A stretch of 64,000 nucleotides of DNA from DATFML01 sp964571225 (GCA_964571225.1 CAZNBB010000003.1:1-64000); one strand, 5' to 3'. Positions 23,086-33,136 are shown, counted from the first letter of the stretch. Numbers and translations: made by a program. The notes: a model not told the origin generated them from the letters alone.

Positions 23086-25884
23086 TCAGGCCAACTCGCC
23101 CAGCAGGGTCTTCGCTTCTTCCTGCTGGTCGCCGTTACCTTCCTGACGCACTTCCTCCAGGATGCTGCGGGCGCCGTCCGGATCGCCCATGTCCATGTAG
23201 GCCCGGGCCAGATCCAGCTTGGTGCCCACTTCGTCCACGTCCGACAGCAGGCCCTCGCTGTCTTCAGCCTCGCCCTGATCGTCGGCGTCGCCTTCGCCCA
23301 ACTCGGGCAGCGATCCCAGATCCAGGTCCAGGCCCACTTCGTCCAGAGCGGCGTTCCCACCGTCCACGGATTCCTCCGCGGGCGCCAGGCTGGCATCGGA
23401 TGACATGTCCAGCGTGTCAGCCATGGCCAGGCTCTCGGCAGGTTCTGCACTCTCGTGGCGCTCCCCTGCCGTGCCGGCATCCAGATCGAAATTCAGGACC
23501 TGGGACAAGTCCGCATCGGCATCGGCCTTGGGCTCGTCGTTATCCAGATTGAATTCCAGGTCCTCCAGGTCCGCATCAGCGGAGCTTTCCGCCGGAGCCG
23601 AGACGTCGTCGCCCAGATCGAAGTCCAGGTCGAAATCCAGGCCGTTGTCCGCTTCTTCCGCCTCCGCGGCCTGCGATTCGGCCAGTTCGGGCTCCGCGGC
23701 ATCGACGTCCTGGACGGCCGCCATCAATTCCGGGGCTTCCAGCTCATTGCTGTCCGCTTCGACCGTATCCGATTCGTCGCCCTCGTCAATGTCCATGTTC
23801 AGGGCAGTCGCTTCCGACATGTCGCCGGCCGACCCCGAACCATACAGGGGGTTGTCGGGGCTGATCTCGCGGCCCATCTCCACCACCCGGCTCCAGAGCG
23901 GATCGTCCTGGTTGTCCAGGCGGGCCAGGAACGCTTCGGCGTGGCCATCGAACGCCGGTGCGTTCTGGGCAGCATGGTAGATTTCCAGCAACTTCATGTG
24001 CAGGTCATTGCGGTCCGGCGCGTTGTTGAGCGCTTCGGTGACCAACTCCTCGGCCTGCTGGTAGCGACCGTAGGCCAGATAGACATCGGCCTCGGCCAGC
24101 GGATCGGCTTCGCCTTCGCTCTGAATGGCGTCCATGTCGCTGACCGCGAAATCGCTCAGCAGGGACGATTCGCTGGCGGCACCGTCGCTGCTGTCGGTGG
24201 ATGAATCCGCCACGGCCGGGACGGTGTCCGTCTCGGATCCGTGCGCCGCATTGGCCTGTTCGGCCGCCAGAATGCTCTCCTGGAATTCGGTCATGGTCAT
24301 GCGCCGGCGGCGCATGGAGACCCAGCCCAGCAACAGCACCAGAAGCGTGCCTGCTCCGCCAAGGCCGACCATCATCGGATTCTCCAGCAGCTCATCCCAG
24401 ATGCTGGGCTGCGGAGCCGGCGCCGCTGGTGCGGCATGATGGACCGGTGCCGGCTTGGGCGCGGCAGCCGGTGCCGGATTGGCGGCAGGTTTGGGCTGTT
24501 CCGCCGCGGTTTGCGCCGGAGCCGGCGCCTCGGCCGCGGGCTTCGCAGTCGCGTCGGGTTTTGCCGCTGCCTCGGTTTTCGCCGTGGTGTCGGTCGCGGT
24601 GGCGTCAGCCGGGTTCGCAGGCGAACCGGATGTTGGCTTGGTCGACTGGGCGGCAGGGGCACCGGCATCGGGACCGGTGGCCGCGGTAGTGGCAGCCGCC
24701 GCCGACGGGGTGGCTGCAGCGGCACCGGTCGCCGCGGCTGCGCTCTGACCCTGCAGTTGCGCCATCTTGCCGTCCCGCATCTCGATCAGGTGATGCATGG
24801 ACTGCACCTGCTTCTGCAGCTGCGCGACCTGGGCCTCCAGTTCCTCGGTCTGGTGGCGCTGGGCATCAGCCGCCGCCAGGGCCGTGTTGAGTTGGTTGCG
24901 CAGAGCGGCCACGTCGTCTCCGGCCGCAGCCGTGCCCGCCGTGGCGCTCGCACCGGCCGACGAGCCGGTTCCGCCGACCGCGGCGGAGGCTTCCTGATCC
25001 GGCTCAGGAGCCAGCAGTTTCAGGCGTCCTCCCGAGGCGCTGGTGGCGGCGGGCTTGGTGCTCGCCTGGCGCTCGATCTTGCCGTTGTTGCGCGCTTCGC
25101 GCCAGACGGTGTTCTGCTGAGCGACCTGTACGCGGGCCTGGGTCCGGCTCAACGACACCATGTTGGAACGGTCCGGGACCCGGAGTACATAGCCGGCCTT
25201 CAGTCGGTTGATGTTGCCACCGTAGAAGGCGTCAGGGTTGGCCCGCAACAGAGCCAGCATGGCCTGCTCTCGGCTCACCCGATCATCGGGGCGGACGTCC
25301 CCGGCGATCTTCCACAGGGTGTCGGTACGCTTGGTGGGACCGTATTGGCCGGCATGGGCCTGGTCGCCGGCAGCGGCCGCGGCCTGCGCCATGGTGGGCG
25401 TACCGGAGGATGGCTGAGAAGCCGCCGTCTGGGGCTGCTGCGCGGCGCTGCTGGTCGCCGGCACCGATGCGGGCGGCGGTGCCGCATGGGCCATGAACGT
25501 CGGGGGATTGATCAGGACGGTGTATTCGCGCATCAGCTGGCCGCCGCTCCAATCCACCTCCAGGACGAAGTCCAGGAACGGTTCGCGAATCGGCATGGGC
25601 GAGCTGATATGAATGAAGGCGGCGCCGTTCGGCCGCTTCACGACCTTGAAATTCAAGCGCGCCAGCAGCATGGTGCGCTGCACCCCCGCCTGCTGGAAAG
25701 CGGCGCTCGGAGCCAGTGATACCTGCACCTGGCTCAGGTCCTGCGGACTGCCCGAAAGCAGCTCCACATCCGCATCCAGTGGCTGATTGAGCCCGGAGTG
25801 CAGTTTGATGGGCCCGAGGCCCAGTGCGTATGCCTGCGTGGATGCCGTTGCCAACAAGCCCGCCAGGGCCAGTCTCCTGTACAT
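23086..25884 (-). CDS. fimV: FimV-type LysM/TPR polar hub protein
   Basis: Inner-membrane, peptidoglycan-binding protein needed for type IV pilus assembly, twitching and polar signalling in pseudomonads. 932 residues. Order: signal peptide 1-20, conserved FimV N-terminal domain (about 21-130), LysM-like region (185-240), coiled coil (about 325-375), Ala/Pro/Lys-rich linker (380-495), TM helix (505-525), then a very acidic cytoplasmic part and the C-terminal FimV TPR motif (about 885-932: KLDLARAYMDMGDPDGARSIL). ATG 25884 has AAGGGG seven bases upstream. Lies between asd and truA as usual. The acidic half may vary in length between strains. Confidence 0.93.
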   Translation of the reverse strand: MYRRLALAGLLATASTQAYALGLGPIKLHSGLNQPLDADVELLSGSPQDLSQVQVSLAPSAAFQQAGVQRTMLLARLNFKVVKRPNGAAFIHISSPMPIREPFLDFVLEVDWSGGQLMREYTVLINPPTFMAHAAPPPASVPATSSAAQQPQTAASQPSSGTPTMAQAAAAAGDQAHAGQYGPTKRTDTLWKIAGDVRPDDRVSREQAMLALLRANPDAFYGGNINRLKAGYVLRVPDRSNMVSLSRTQARVQVAQQNTVWREARNNGKIERQASTKPAATSASGGRLKLLAPEPDQEASAAVGGTGSSAGASATAGTAAAGDDVAALRNQLNTALAAADAQRHQTEELEAQVAQLQKQVQSMHHLIEMRDGKMAQLQGQSAAAATGAAAATPSAAAATTAATGPDAGAPAAQSTKPTSGSPANPADATATDTTAKTEAAAKPDATAKPAAEAPAPAQTAAEQPKPAANPAPAAAPKPAPVHHAAPAAPAPQPSIWDELLENPMMVGLGGAGTLLVLLLGWVSMRRRRMTMTEFQESILAAEQANAAHGSETDTVPAVADSSTDSSDGAASESSLLSDFAVSDMDAIQSEGEADPLAEADVYLAYGRYQQAEELVTEALNNAPDRNDLHMKLLEIYHAAQNAPAFDGHAEAFLARLDNQDDPLWSRVVEMGREISPDNPLYGSGSAGDMSEATALNMDIDEGDESDTVEADSNELEAPELMAAVQDVDAAEPELAESQAAEAEEADNGLDFDLDFDLGDDVSAPAESSADADLEDLEFNLDNDEPKADADADLSQVLNFDLDAGTAGERHESAEPAESLAMADTLDMSSDASLAPAEESVDGGNAALDEVGLDLDLGSLPELGEGDADDQGEAEDSEGLLSDVDEVGTKLDLARAYMDMGDPDGARSILEEVRQEGNGDQQEEAKTLLGELA

Positions 25885-26002
25885 GTCTTATCCCCTTGTG
25901 GCCGCTACGCCCACAGCCCGCCGCGGGCCCCCCGGCTCCGCTGTTCGGGAGAGATCCCTTCCGCAACCGGAAACTGCGTGTGCTGTGTGCGCCAACTTAG
26001 AC

Positions 26003-27025
26003 TCACAAATACTCTTGGATCAGGATTTCGGCTATCTGAATACTGTTCAGCGCCGCGCCTTTGCGGACATTATCGGCAACCACCCACAAATCTAAACCTC
26101 GCGGGTGAGAGATGTCTTCGCGAATACGGCCCACGTATACCGGATCGTGGTTGGCCCCCTCGGTGACGGCCGTCGGATAGCCGCCGTCGCGCCGTTCGTC
26201 CATGACCACCACACCAGGCGCCTTGGCCAGCAGCTCGCGCGCGGCTTCTGCGCTGATCTTTTCGCGGGTTTCGATATGCACGGCCTCGGAATGCCCGTAA
26301 AACACCGGCACGCGCACCGCCGTGGGGTTCACGCGGATGGTCGGATCTTCCAGGATTTTGTGGGTCTCCCAGACCATCTTCATCTCTTCCTTTGTGTATC
26401 CGTTGTCCTGGAACACGTCGATCTGCGGCAGCGCGTTGAAGGCGATCTGCTTGGGATAGACATGGGATTCCGCCGGCTTGCCGTTGAGCAGCTGCGCGGT
26501 CTGGCTGGCCAGCTCTTCGATGGCCTCCTTGCCTGTCCCGGATACCGCCTGATAGGTGGCGACGTTGATGCGCTCTATCCCCACCGCATCCTGAATGGGC
26601 TTGAGGGCGACCATCATCTGGATGGTGGAGCAGTTGGGATTGGCGATGATCCCGCGGTTCGTATAGCGGGCAATGGCGTGGGGATTGACCTCCGGCACCA
26701 CCAGCGGGATGTCGTCGTCGTATCGAAACTGGGAAGTGTTGTCCACCACCACGCAACCGGCGGCAGCCGCTTTGGGCGCATACTCCGCCGACACCGACGC
26801 GCCGGCGGAAAACAGGCCGATCTGGGCCTTGGAGAAATCGAACTCAGCCAAATCACCGATGGTCAGCTGCCTGCCCTTGAACGAAACCTGGTTGCCTGCG
26901 GAGCGGCTGCTCGCCAGCGGGTACACGTTGCCCACCGGGAAATTGCGCTCGGCCAGGATCTCCAACATCACTTCGCCTACCGCACCGGTGGCTCCCACCA
27001 CCGCCACATCGAATTGCCTGCTCAT
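26003..27025 (-). CDS. asd: aspartate-semialdehyde dehydrogenase
   Basis: Reduces aspartyl-phosphate to aspartate semialdehyde, the branch point to lysine/diaminopimelate, threonine and methionine. 340 residues. NADP loop VVGATGAVGEVML, active-site Cys132 in NPNCSTIQM, and VSGTGKEAIEEL are conserved. It is of the short 340-residue type. Upstream leuB and downstream fimV match the usual block. Confidence 0.97.
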   Translation of the reverse strand: MSRQFDVAVVGATGAVGEVMLEILAERNFPVGNVYPLASSRSAGNQVSFKGRQLTIGDLAEFDFSKAQIGLFSAGASVSAEYAPKAAAAGCVVVDNTSQFRYDDDIPLVVPEVNPHAIARYTNRGIIANPNCSTIQMMVALKPIQDAVGIERINVATYQAVSGTGKEAIEELASQTAQLLNGKPAESHVYPKQIAFNALPQIDVFQDNGYTKEEMKMVWETHKILEDPTIRVNPTAVRVPVFYGHSEAVHIETREKISAEAARELLAKAPGVVVMDERRDGGYPTAVTEGANHDPVYVGRIREDISHPRGLDLWVVADNVRKGAALNSIQIAEILIQEYL

Positions 27026-27102
27026 GAAAACTTGACCTCACAATTTTGGATTCTGCCTGTTTCGCCAGGGAAAAAATGCCCAGGGCTTCACATTCCGCGC
27101 AT

Positions 27103-28185
27103 TCAATCGCCGGCCAGTGCCGCGGTCACCGCGTCGCCCATCTCCCGGGTGCCGACCGCCTTCTCGCCGGCAGCGGCAATATCCGCCGTACGCAGCCCCT
27201 GATCCAGGACCCGCTCCACGGCCCGTTCAATGCGGGCGGCGTGCTCCGCCTCGTGAAGGCTGTAGCGCAGCAGCATGGCCACCGACAGAATGGTGGCCAA
27301 CGGATTGGCAATGCCGCGGCCGGCGATATCGGGGGCCGAGCCATGAATAGGCTCGTACATGCCCCTGCCGTCGGCATCCAGCGAAGCGGACGGCAGCATG
27401 CCGATGGAACCGGTCAGCATGGCGGCCTCGTCGGACAGAATGTCGCCGAACATGTTGTCGGTGACCATCACGTCGAACTGCTTGGGAGCCCGCACCAGCT
27501 GCATGGCCGCGTTGTCCACGTACATGTGGCTGAGCTCCACATCGGGGTATTCCGCGCCCAGGCGCGTCATGACGTCACGCCACACCCCGCTGGTTTCCAG
27601 CACATTGGCCTTGTCCACCGAGCACAGACGACCGGCCCGCTTGCGGGCGGCCTCGAAGCCCACCCGACCGATGCGTTCGATTTCCCGCTCGCTGTAGACC
27701 AGGGTATTGAAGCCTTCCCGCTGCCCGTCTTCCCGGGTGCGCTCGCCCCGCGGCTCGCCGAAATAGATCCCGCCGGTCAGTTCCCGCACGATCATGATGT
27801 CCAGCCCGGACACCACTTCCGGCTTGAGCGTGGAGGCGCCGGCCAGCTGGGGATAGAGAATGGCGGGTCGCAGATTCGCGAACAGCCCCAGCCCGGAGCG
27901 CAGCCCCAGCAGCCCCCGCTCAGGACGCAGGGAGCGCTCCAGGGAATCCCATTTCTCTCCGCCCACGGCACCCAGCAACACCGCATCGGCGGCGCGGGCC
28001 TGCTCCAGGGTCTGGTCGGGCAGCGGCGTGCCGGTGGCATCGTAGGCGGTGCCGCCTACCAGAGCCTCCTCGAGGGCCACATCCAGCCCGAAGTCGGTAC
28101 GCAGCCGCTCCAGCACCTTACGTGCTTCCGCGATGATTTCCGGACCGATCCCGTCGCCGGGAAGAATCAGTATTTTCTTTGTCAT
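27103..28185 (-). CDS. leuB: 3-isopropylmalate dehydrogenase
   Basis: Oxidises and decarboxylates 3-isopropylmalate in leucine synthesis, with NAD. 360 residues. ILPGDGIGPEI, the substrate and metal motif MYEPIHGSAPDIAGRGIANP and VTDNMFGDILSDEA are intact. It follows leuD by 33 bases and precedes asd by 77. The pseudomonad methyltransferase sometimes found between leuD and leuB is absent. Confidence 0.97.
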   Translation of the reverse strand: MTKKILILPGDGIGPEIIAEARKVLERLRTDFGLDVALEEALVGGTAYDATGTPLPDQTLEQARAADAVLLGAVGGEKWDSLERSLRPERGLLGLRSGLGLFANLRPAILYPQLAGASTLKPEVVSGLDIMIVRELTGGIYFGEPRGERTREDGQREGFNTLVYSEREIERIGRVGFEAARKRAGRLCSVDKANVLETSGVWRDVMTRLGAEYPDVELSHMYVDNAAMQLVRAPKQFDVMVTDNMFGDILSDEAAMLTGSIGMLPSASLDADGRGMYEPIHGSAPDIAGRGIANPLATILSVAMLLRYSLHEAEHAARIERAVERVLDQGLRTADIAAAGEKAVGTREMGDAVTAALAGD

Positions 28186-28218
28186 ATCAAGCCACTGAAT
28201 TGTTTATCTGAGAATTGA

Positions 28219-28854
28219 TCAGAACAGCCAGGGCGCCTCGCGGCGCCGCCGCTCCTCGTAACTGCTGATGTCGTCGGCATGCTGCAGGGTCAGGGCGATG
28301 TCATCCAGGCCATTCAGCAGACAATGCTTGCGGAAGGCATCCACCTCGAACCCGTACGCCTCGCCGCCCGGCGTGGTAACGGTCTGGGCCTGCAGATCCA
28401 CGGTCAGGCGATAGTCGGGGGCGGCCTGCACCTGCTGAAACAACCGGTCCACCTCGTCGGCACCGAGCCGGATGGGCAGCACGCCGTTCTTGAAACAGTT
28501 GTTATAGAAGATGTCCGCGAAGCTGGGCGCGATCACCACCCGAAAGCCGTAGTCCTGCAGTGCCCAAACGGCGTGCTCGCGGGAGGAGCCGCAGCCGAAG
28601 TTGTCGCGGGCCAGCAGAATCCGGGCGCCGGCATAGCGTGGCTCGTTGAGCACGAATTCCGGGTTCAACGGCCGCCGGCTGTTGTCCTGGTCCGGCTCGC
28701 CGTGGTCCAGGTAGCGCCACTCGTCGAACAGGTTGGGGCCGAAGCCCGTGCGCCGCACCGATTTGAGGAACTGCTTGGGAATGATGGCATCGGTATCCAC
28801 GTTGGCGCGGTCCAACGGCATCACCAGCCCACTGAAGGTTTCGAATTTGTCCAC
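28219..28854 (-). CDS. leuD: 3-isopropylmalate dehydratase small subunit
   Basis: Swivel subunit of isopropylmalate isomerase. 211 residues, typical of the bacterial long LeuD. DTDAIIPKQFLKSV near the N-terminus and DNFGCGSSREHAVWAL are the family marks. Works with LeuC, which lies 75 bases upstream; the gap between them holds nothing I recognise. Confidence 0.97.
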   Translation of the reverse strand: MDKFETFSGLVMPLDRANVDTDAIIPKQFLKSVRRTGFGPNLFDEWRYLDHGEPDQDNSRRPLNPEFVLNEPRYAGARILLARDNFGCGSSREHAVWALQDYGFRVVIAPSFADIFYNNCFKNGVLPIRLGADEVDRLFQQVQAAPDYRLTVDLQAQTVTTPGGEAYGFEVDAFRKHCLLNGLDDIALTLQHADDISSYEERRRREAPWLF

Positions 28855-28929
28855 TGCAGCACCTGCCTAGGAAGCACTCGAAGATTGACTGGCTGTGGGA
28901 ACACAGCCAGAACGTCATTGCCGGAAATT

Positions 28930-30363
28930 TCAGACCGCGGAGCGTTCGTCGGCGGCTGCCGGCAGATCCCGCAGATCCACGAAATGGCCGCTAACCGCCG
29001 CGGCCGCCGCCATCGCGGGACTCACCAGATGGGTGCGACCGCCCTGCCCCTGCCGGCCCTCGAAGTTGCGGTTGGAGGTGGAGGCGCAGCGCTCGCCAGG
29101 CTCCAACCGGTCGGCGTTCATGGCCAGGCACATGGAACAGCCGGGCTCTCGCCACTCGAAGCCGGCGGCCTTGAAGATGGCGTCCAGGCCCTCCGCCTCA
29201 GCCTGTCGCTTCACCAGTCCGGACCCCGGCACCACCATTGCCTGCTTGATGGTGGACGCCACCCGCCGACCCCGAGCCACCGCCGCGGCGGCCCGCAGGT
29301 CCTCGATGCGCGAATTGGTGCACGAACCGATGAACACCCGGTCCAACGGGATCTGGGTGATGGGCATGCCGGCCTCCAATCCCATGTACGTCAGCGCTCG
29401 GCCCGCAGCTTCCTGCTTGACCGGATCGGCCATGTCACGGGGGTCGGGAACGCGCCCGTCCACGGGTGCCACCATCTCGGGCGAGGTCCCCCAGGTCACC
29501 TGGGGCACGATACCGGCCGCATCCATCTCCACCACCCGGTCGAAGTGGGCATCGTCGTCGCTTCTAAGGTCGAACCACGCCGCCACGGCCTGGTCCCAGA
29601 GATCGCCCTTGGGGGCAAAGGGGCGGCCCTGTACGTATTCAATGGTGGTCTCGTCAACCGCGATCAGCCCTGCCCGGGCACCGGCCTCGATGGCCATGTT
29701 GCAGACCGTCATGCGCCCTTCCATGGACAGGCCACGGATAGCCTCGCCGCCGAATTCGATGGTATAGCCGGTGCCGCCGGCCGTGCCGATTTCGCCGATG
29801 ATGGCCAGCACGATGTCCTTGGCGGTCACCCCGGGGCCGGGCTGGCCGTTGACCCGCACGAGCATGTTGCGGGCCTTGCTCTGGATCAGGCACTGGGTAG
29901 CCAGCACATGCTCCACCTCGGAGGTGCCGATACCGAAGGCCAGGGCCCCGAAAGCCCCGTGGGTGGAGGTGTGGGAATCGCCGCACACGATGGTCATGCC
30001 CGGCAGGGTTGCGCCCTGCTCGGGGCCGATCACATGGACGATACCCTGGCGGGCGTCGTCCATGTGAAATTCGGTGATACCGTAACGGGCGCAGTTGCTG
30101 TCCAGCGTCTCGACCTGCACGCGGGACACCGGATCCTCGATGCCGAGATGGCGGTCGGTGGTCGGTACGTTGTGGTCGGGCACCGCCAGCACGGTATCGG
30201 TCCGCCAGGGCTTGCGCCCCGCCAGCCGCAGGCCCTCAAAGGCCTGGGGCGAGGTCACCTCGTGAACCAGGTGTCGGTCAATATAAAGGAGCGTGGTGCC
30301 GTCCGCTTCGGTGCGCACCGCATGGGCATCCCAAATCTTGTCGTAGAGGGTCTTGCCGGGCAT
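28930..30363 (-). CDS. leuC: 3-isopropylmalate dehydratase large subunit
   Basis: Aconitase-family subunit with a 4Fe-4S cluster that isomerises 2- to 3-isopropylmalate. 477 residues. Cluster cysteines are in IGSCTNSRIEDL and EPGCSMCLAMN; CGDSHTSTHGAFG is conserved. First gene of the leuCDB-asd run; a TATACT -10 lies about 40 bases upstream of its ATG and GGGGTAAG serves as ribosome site. No leucine-codon leader peptide is apparent in the 79 bases before it. Confidence 0.97.
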   Translation of the reverse strand: MPGKTLYDKIWDAHAVRTEADGTTLLYIDRHLVHEVTSPQAFEGLRLAGRKPWRTDTVLAVPDHNVPTTDRHLGIEDPVSRVQVETLDSNCARYGITEFHMDDARQGIVHVIGPEQGATLPGMTIVCGDSHTSTHGAFGALAFGIGTSEVEHVLATQCLIQSKARNMLVRVNGQPGPGVTAKDIVLAIIGEIGTAGGTGYTIEFGGEAIRGLSMEGRMTVCNMAIEAGARAGLIAVDETTIEYVQGRPFAPKGDLWDQAVAAWFDLRSDDDAHFDRVVEMDAAGIVPQVTWGTSPEMVAPVDGRVPDPRDMADPVKQEAAGRALTYMGLEAGMPITQIPLDRVFIGSCTNSRIEDLRAAAAVARGRRVASTIKQAMVVPGSGLVKRQAEAEGLDAIFKAAGFEWREPGCSMCLAMNADRLEPGERCASTSNRNFEGRQGQGGRTHLVSPAMAAAAAVSGHFVDLRDLPAAADERSAV

Positions 30364-30403
30364 CGCTGGACTTACCCCGTCGAAAGTGTCGTTAAATTAA
30401 AAG

Positions 30404-30434
30404 AGTATATCGAAGTGTGCACCCCAAGGCACGG
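30404..30434 (-). promoter_or_regulatory. candidate leuC promoter
   Basis: TATACT on the minus strand at 30409-30404 lies in an AT-rich patch (30388-30412). The -35 region is GC-rich and fits poorly, so an activator may be required. Predicted transcription start near 30397. Confidence 0.4.
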
Positions 30435-30442
30435 GCACCCGC

Positions 30443-31591
30443 TCAGGGCCGGGCGTGCAGACCGCGGTAGGCGACCAGCCAGGCGACCGCGCTGACGCCG
30501 GCGGCGCACAGGAACATCCATTGCGGCCCGGCACTGGTCCAGAGGTAGCCGCTGGCGGCGCTGCCTGCCGCCCCACCCGCCCCGAAACTGACGCTGCTGT
30601 ACAGTGCCTGGCCCCGCCCCTGGTGAGGGCCGGTGAAGAAATGGTGGATCAGGTCGATGGCCACCGCGTGGTACATCCCGAAGCTGGCCGCATGCAGGGT
30701 CTGAGCGACCAGAATGGGGGTCAGGTGGTCGGGAAATTCCGCGATCAGCACCCAGCGCAACGTCGTCAACGCCAGGCTGGCAAGCAGCAGTCGACGGGAC
30801 CCGAAGCGCGGCAGCCAGCGATGCATCACCAGAAAGACCCCGATCTCCGCTGCCACGCCCAGGGCCCACAACTGCCCGATCACGGTCTTGGTGTAACCGT
30901 GGTCCCCCAGGTAGATGGTGAAGAAGGTGTAGTAGGGTGCGTGGCTGGCCTGCACCAGAAAGCACACTGCCAGCAGGGCCAACACCTCCGGCCTTCCCAG
31001 CACCCGCCGCAGGGACAGATGGTGGCGGACCGCCACCGGGCCATTGTCGGCGGGCGCGGCCAGGCTGGCCAGCCAGATCCCGATGAACAGGACCAGTATC
31101 ACGGGCGGAAGCAGCGACGCCCCATGGCGATCCAGCCCCCACCCCAGGGCCGTTACCGCGACGATGAACCCGATGGAGCCCCACAGCCGTATGGTGCTGT
31201 AGCGGTGGGTGTCCTCGCCCAGGTGGTTCATGGTGGTCGCTTCGAACTGGGGCAGCGCCGCGTTCCAGAAGAAGCTGAATCCCATCATCGTGAACGCCAG
31301 CCACCAGAATCCGTGGCTGTAGAACACGCCGGCGAAAGCCAATGCCGCCAGCACGGTGGCCACCCGGATGATGCCCATGCGCCGGCCGGTGTGATCGGCG
31401 ATCCAGCCCCAGATGTTGGGCGCCACAATCTTGGTGCCCATCAGAATGGCCATCAGGTTGCCGATCTGGGGCGCGTCGAACCCCGCCGACTGCAGGTAAA
31501 GCCCCCAGTACGGCATGAGCGCGCCAAGGCTGGCGAAGTAGAACAGGTAGAAGCCGGACAGCCGCCAGTAGGTGCCGTTGGAGGTCGGCAT
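30443..31591 (-). CDS. MFS transporter, HcaT-like family
   Basis: Twelve-helix major facilitator protein of 382 residues in the group that includes E. coli HcaT (MFS_1-like). N-terminus WRLSGFYLFYFASLGALMP and the cytoplasmic loop WGWIADHTGRRMG with acidic/basic residues after helix 2 are typical. Substrate cannot be inferred from sequence. An MFS gene of this kind next to aroC also occurs in Pseudomonas, so linkage is old. No frame disruption. Confidence 0.88.
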   Translation of the reverse strand: MPTSNGTYWRLSGFYLFYFASLGALMPYWGLYLQSAGFDAPQIGNLMAILMGTKIVAPNIWGWIADHTGRRMGIIRVATVLAALAFAGVFYSHGFWWLAFTMMGFSFFWNAALPQFEATTMNHLGEDTHRYSTIRLWGSIGFIVAVTALGWGLDRHGASLLPPVILVLFIGIWLASLAAPADNGPVAVRHHLSLRRVLGRPEVLALLAVCFLVQASHAPYYTFFTIYLGDHGYTKTVIGQLWALGVAAEIGVFLVMHRWLPRFGSRRLLLASLALTTLRWVLIAEFPDHLTPILVAQTLHAASFGMYHAVAIDLIHHFFTGPHQGRGQALYSSVSFGAGGAAGSAASGYLWTSAGPQWMFLCAAGVSAVAWLVAYRGLHARP

Positions 31592-31681
31592 CAGAGGCTA
31601 CTCCCCCCGACGAACAGGGGCCGGCGTGGGACGTGGAACGCCATATATTCGGTATGCCAAACGCGGGCCGGACGGCGGCCG

Positions 31682-32779
31682 TCAGTTGCCGGCCGGAATA
31701 ATCGGTGTCGTCGAACGGACGTCCATATTCTGGGCGCGGTGTCTGAGCAGGTGATCCATTAATACGATGGCCAGCATGGCTTCGGCGATAGGGGTGGCGC
31801 GTATACCCACGCAGGGGTCGTGCCGGCCCTTGGTCACCACGTCCACCGGCCGTCCCTGCAGGTCTACGGAGCGCCCGGGCAGACGGATGCTGGAGGTGGG
31901 CTTGAGGGCGATACTCACCAGGATATCCTGGCCGGAGGAGATGCCCCCCAGCACACCGCCGGCGTTGTTGCCCACGAAGCCCTCGGGGGTAATCTCGTCC
32001 CGGTGCTCGCTGCCCTTCTGTCCGATGCAGTCGAACCCGGCCCCCAGCTCCACACCCTTGACGGCATTGATGCTCATCATGGCGTGGGCGATGTCGGCGT
32101 CCAGGCGATCGAACACCGGCTCCCCCAGGCCGGGCGGCACCCCCGTGGCCACCGTATTGATACGGGCGCCCACGGAATTGCCCTCCTTGCGCAGGGCATC
32201 CATATAGGACTCCAGCTCCGGCACGCGGCCGGGGTCCGGGCAGAAGAACGGGTTGCACTCCACGGCCTCCCAGTCCTTGAGCTCCAGGCGCAGGGGACCC
32301 AGTTGGGCCAGGTAGCCGCGGATGGAGATTCCGTGACGCTCGCGCAGATATTTCTTCGCGATGGCGCCGGCCGCCACCCGCATGGCGGTCTCCCGGGCCG
32401 ACGAACGCCCCCCACCCCGATAGTCGCGAATCCCGTACTTCTGTTGATAGGTGTAGTCCGCGTGGGCGGGACGGAACCGGTCCATGATCTCCGAGTAGTC
32501 CTTGGAGCGCTGGTCGGTGTTGTGGATCAGCAGGCCGATGGGGGTGCCGGTGGTCCGTCCCTCGAAGACACCCGAGAGTATCTGGACCTCATCGGCCTCC
32601 CGGCGCTGGGTGGTATGGCGGCTCTTGCCGGGCTTGCGCCGGTCGAGGTCGTGCTGCAGGTCAGCCACATCGAGGGCCAGGTCCGGTGGGCAGCCGTCCA
32701 CGACGCAGCCGATGGCGGGGCCGTGACTCTCACCGAAGCTGGTGACCGTAAACAGTTTTCCGATGCTATTTCCCGACAT
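31682..32779 (-). CDS. aroC: chorismate synthase
   Basis: Last step of the shikimate pathway, EPSP to chorismate, using reduced FMN. 365 residues. Signatures GESHGPAIGCVVDGCPP, RRKPGKSRHTTQRREAD, GGGRSSARET and FVGNNAGGVLGGIS are intact. MSGNSIGKLFTVT at 32779 is the family start; the ATG three codons earlier adds only MAA. Divergent from the 66-residue gene at 32910. Confidence 0.97.
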   Translation of the reverse strand: MSGNSIGKLFTVTSFGESHGPAIGCVVDGCPPDLALDVADLQHDLDRRKPGKSRHTTQRREADEVQILSGVFEGRTTGTPIGLLIHNTDQRSKDYSEIMDRFRPAHADYTYQQKYGIRDYRGGGRSSARETAMRVAAGAIAKKYLRERHGISIRGYLAQLGPLRLELKDWEAVECNPFFCPDPGRVPELESYMDALRKEGNSVGARINTVATGVPPGLGEPVFDRLDADIAHAMMSINAVKGVELGAGFDCIGQKGSEHRDEITPEGFVGNNAGGVLGGISSGQDILVSIALKPTSSIRLPGRSVDLQGRPVDVVTKGRHDPCVGIRATPIAEAMLAIVLMDHLLRHRAQNMDVRSTTPIIPAGN

Positions 32780-32909
32780 GGCGGCCATTGTAACCTGTTC
32801 GCCGCGCCTCGTCGTGCTTCCTTGTCGCGCTTACTTAAGGAACGCAATGCCGCGGTCGATAGTCGAAGCAGTAGGTGATGAAATCATCCCTTGCACCAGG
32901 AGACAGGCA

Positions 32910-33110
32910 GTGAGCACCGACAACGCATACTACGGGCCACGCATCGGCAGCTACATGGGTCGGCCGATCTTCGAGTCGATCAGCAATCCCGACGGCACCT
33001 TTGTGTTCGACCGCATCGCACAGAGCGTGGACGACGGCTATCCCCTGGACCAGTTGGGGAAGAATGAAGTGTTGTTGAACCCCGGGCTGATCTATCGGCG
33101 CCAGCGCTAG
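32910..33110 (+). CDS. 66-residue protein of unknown function
   Basis: Not recognised. Starts at GTG 32910 with AGGAG seven bases upstream. The protein is soluble, aromatic and Gly-rich near the N-terminus (AYYGPRIGSYMGRPIFESI) and ends in LIYRRQR. No Cys, signal or TM. It reads as a single compact domain (FVFDRIAQSV, PLDQLGKNEVLL). It converges on hemN, 26 bases from that stop. Good ribosome site and a balanced composition support coding; role unknown. Confidence 0.6.
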   Translation: MSTDNAYYGPRIGSYMGRPIFESISNPDGTFVFDRIAQSVDDGYPLDQLGKNEVLLNPGLIYRRQR

Positions 33111-33136
33111 CGGTCCGCACGGGCGCGCCAGGCCGT

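Noticed and set aside
30364..30442. Leucine-codon leader peptide and attenuator before leuC
   Set aside because: No short frame with a run of Leu codons and no terminator with T-run between the MFS stop and leuC.
28279..30495. 738-codon frame on the plus strand
   Set aside because: Covers leuD and leuC antisense; both are certain from motifs.
30372..32258. 628-codon frame on the minus strand
   Set aside because: Out-of-frame shadow across the MFS gene and aroC; Arg/Gly-rich, no motif.
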